DNA of 6,172 nt from Cyclobacteriaceae bacterium (GTDB lineage Bacteria > Bacteroidota > Bacteroidia > Cytophagales > Cyclobacteriaceae): positions 1 through 6,172 of the forward strand of contig DAOVVI010000105.1 in the NCBI GenBank assembly GCA_030637245.1, given 5' to 3'. The notes under the pieces are model-generated. The model searched no databases. It was not told the DNA's origin and saw nothing but the letters and a program-made list of their open reading frames with translations. Each line of letters begins with the position of its first letter. Position 1 is the first letter of the stretch. This document shows, piece after piece, positions 6,108-6,172 of this stretch. The translations under genes were made by a program, and so were the position numbers.

Positions 6108-6172
6108 ATGAAAAATAGTGCAACAAGGATATTGAGGTTTTTGATAATTGCATGGATGATGATCCTGGTAAA
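6108..6172 (+). CDS. Start of an unidentified exported or membrane protein (3' end outside window)
   Basis: Twenty-one codons are visible from the ATG at 6108 to the right edge, reading MKNSATRILRFLIIAWMMIL and on. A short basic N-terminus (Lys2, Arg7, Arg10) is followed by a hydrophobic stretch, as in a signal peptide or first membrane helix. No cleavage site or domain is visible, so no function can be given. It lies 91 nt after the DUF420 gene. No clear promoter or terminator separates them, so it could belong to the same transcript or start a new unit. Confidence 0.6.
   Translation, partial: MKNSATRILRFLIIAWMMILV

Overview
The window is a compact, all-plus-strand respiratory gene cluster from an AT-rich genome (roughly 40% GC by eye). 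It encodes the catalytic core, heme A biosynthesis and assembly factors of a heme-copper cytochrome c oxidase. The most likely source is a member of the Bacteroidota, probably the Cytophagales. The reasons are the gene order (coxA, ctaA, ctaB, two tandem COX3-type genes, a small subunit IV, a Sco-like gene, a DUF420 gene), the long loop in CtaA, the near absence of Shine-Dalgarno sequences and the style of the subunit I C-terminal tail. The taxon is an inference; no marker gene is present.

Layout. 2-1117 is the 3' part of subunit I (CtaD/CoxA), cut by the left edge, and carries all CuB, heme a3 and heme a ligands that fall in this part of the protein. 1117-2181 is heme A synthase (CtaA) and 2183-3079 is protoheme IX farnesyltransferase (CtaB). 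3076-3663 is a short COX3-family subunit and 3680-4426 a longer, more canonical subunit III. 4440-4772 is the small three-helix subunit IV. These genes are joined by 1-nt and 4-nt overlaps or gaps of 1 to 16 nt and look like one operon. It appears to end in an intrinsic terminator at 4796-4832. A second unit follows: a membrane-anchored Sco-like protein (4861-5469) and a DUF420/CtaM-type membrane protein (5480-6016). A new gene begins at 6108 and leaves the window at the right edge. No gap without a gene exceeds about 90 nt. I saw no tRNA, rRNA, insertion sequence, CRISPR array or attachment site.

How the genes work together. CtaB farnesylates heme B to heme O and CtaA oxidises heme O to heme A. 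Heme A is inserted into subunit I, which assembles with the two subunit III-type proteins, subunit IV, and a subunit II that must lie upstream of the window. Sco and DUF420 proteins are normally assembly factors for the copper and heme centres of such oxidases.

The points most worth a second look are: a run of ten G inside the start of the subunit III gene, where any one-base slip truncates the protein; a Sco-like protein without the copper-binding CxxxC motif; a heme A synthase with Asn where the first helix-bundle His ligand is expected; and a first COX3-type protein without the usual conserved Glu. The system itself is a known one. I did not find evidence for a wholly new type of system here.
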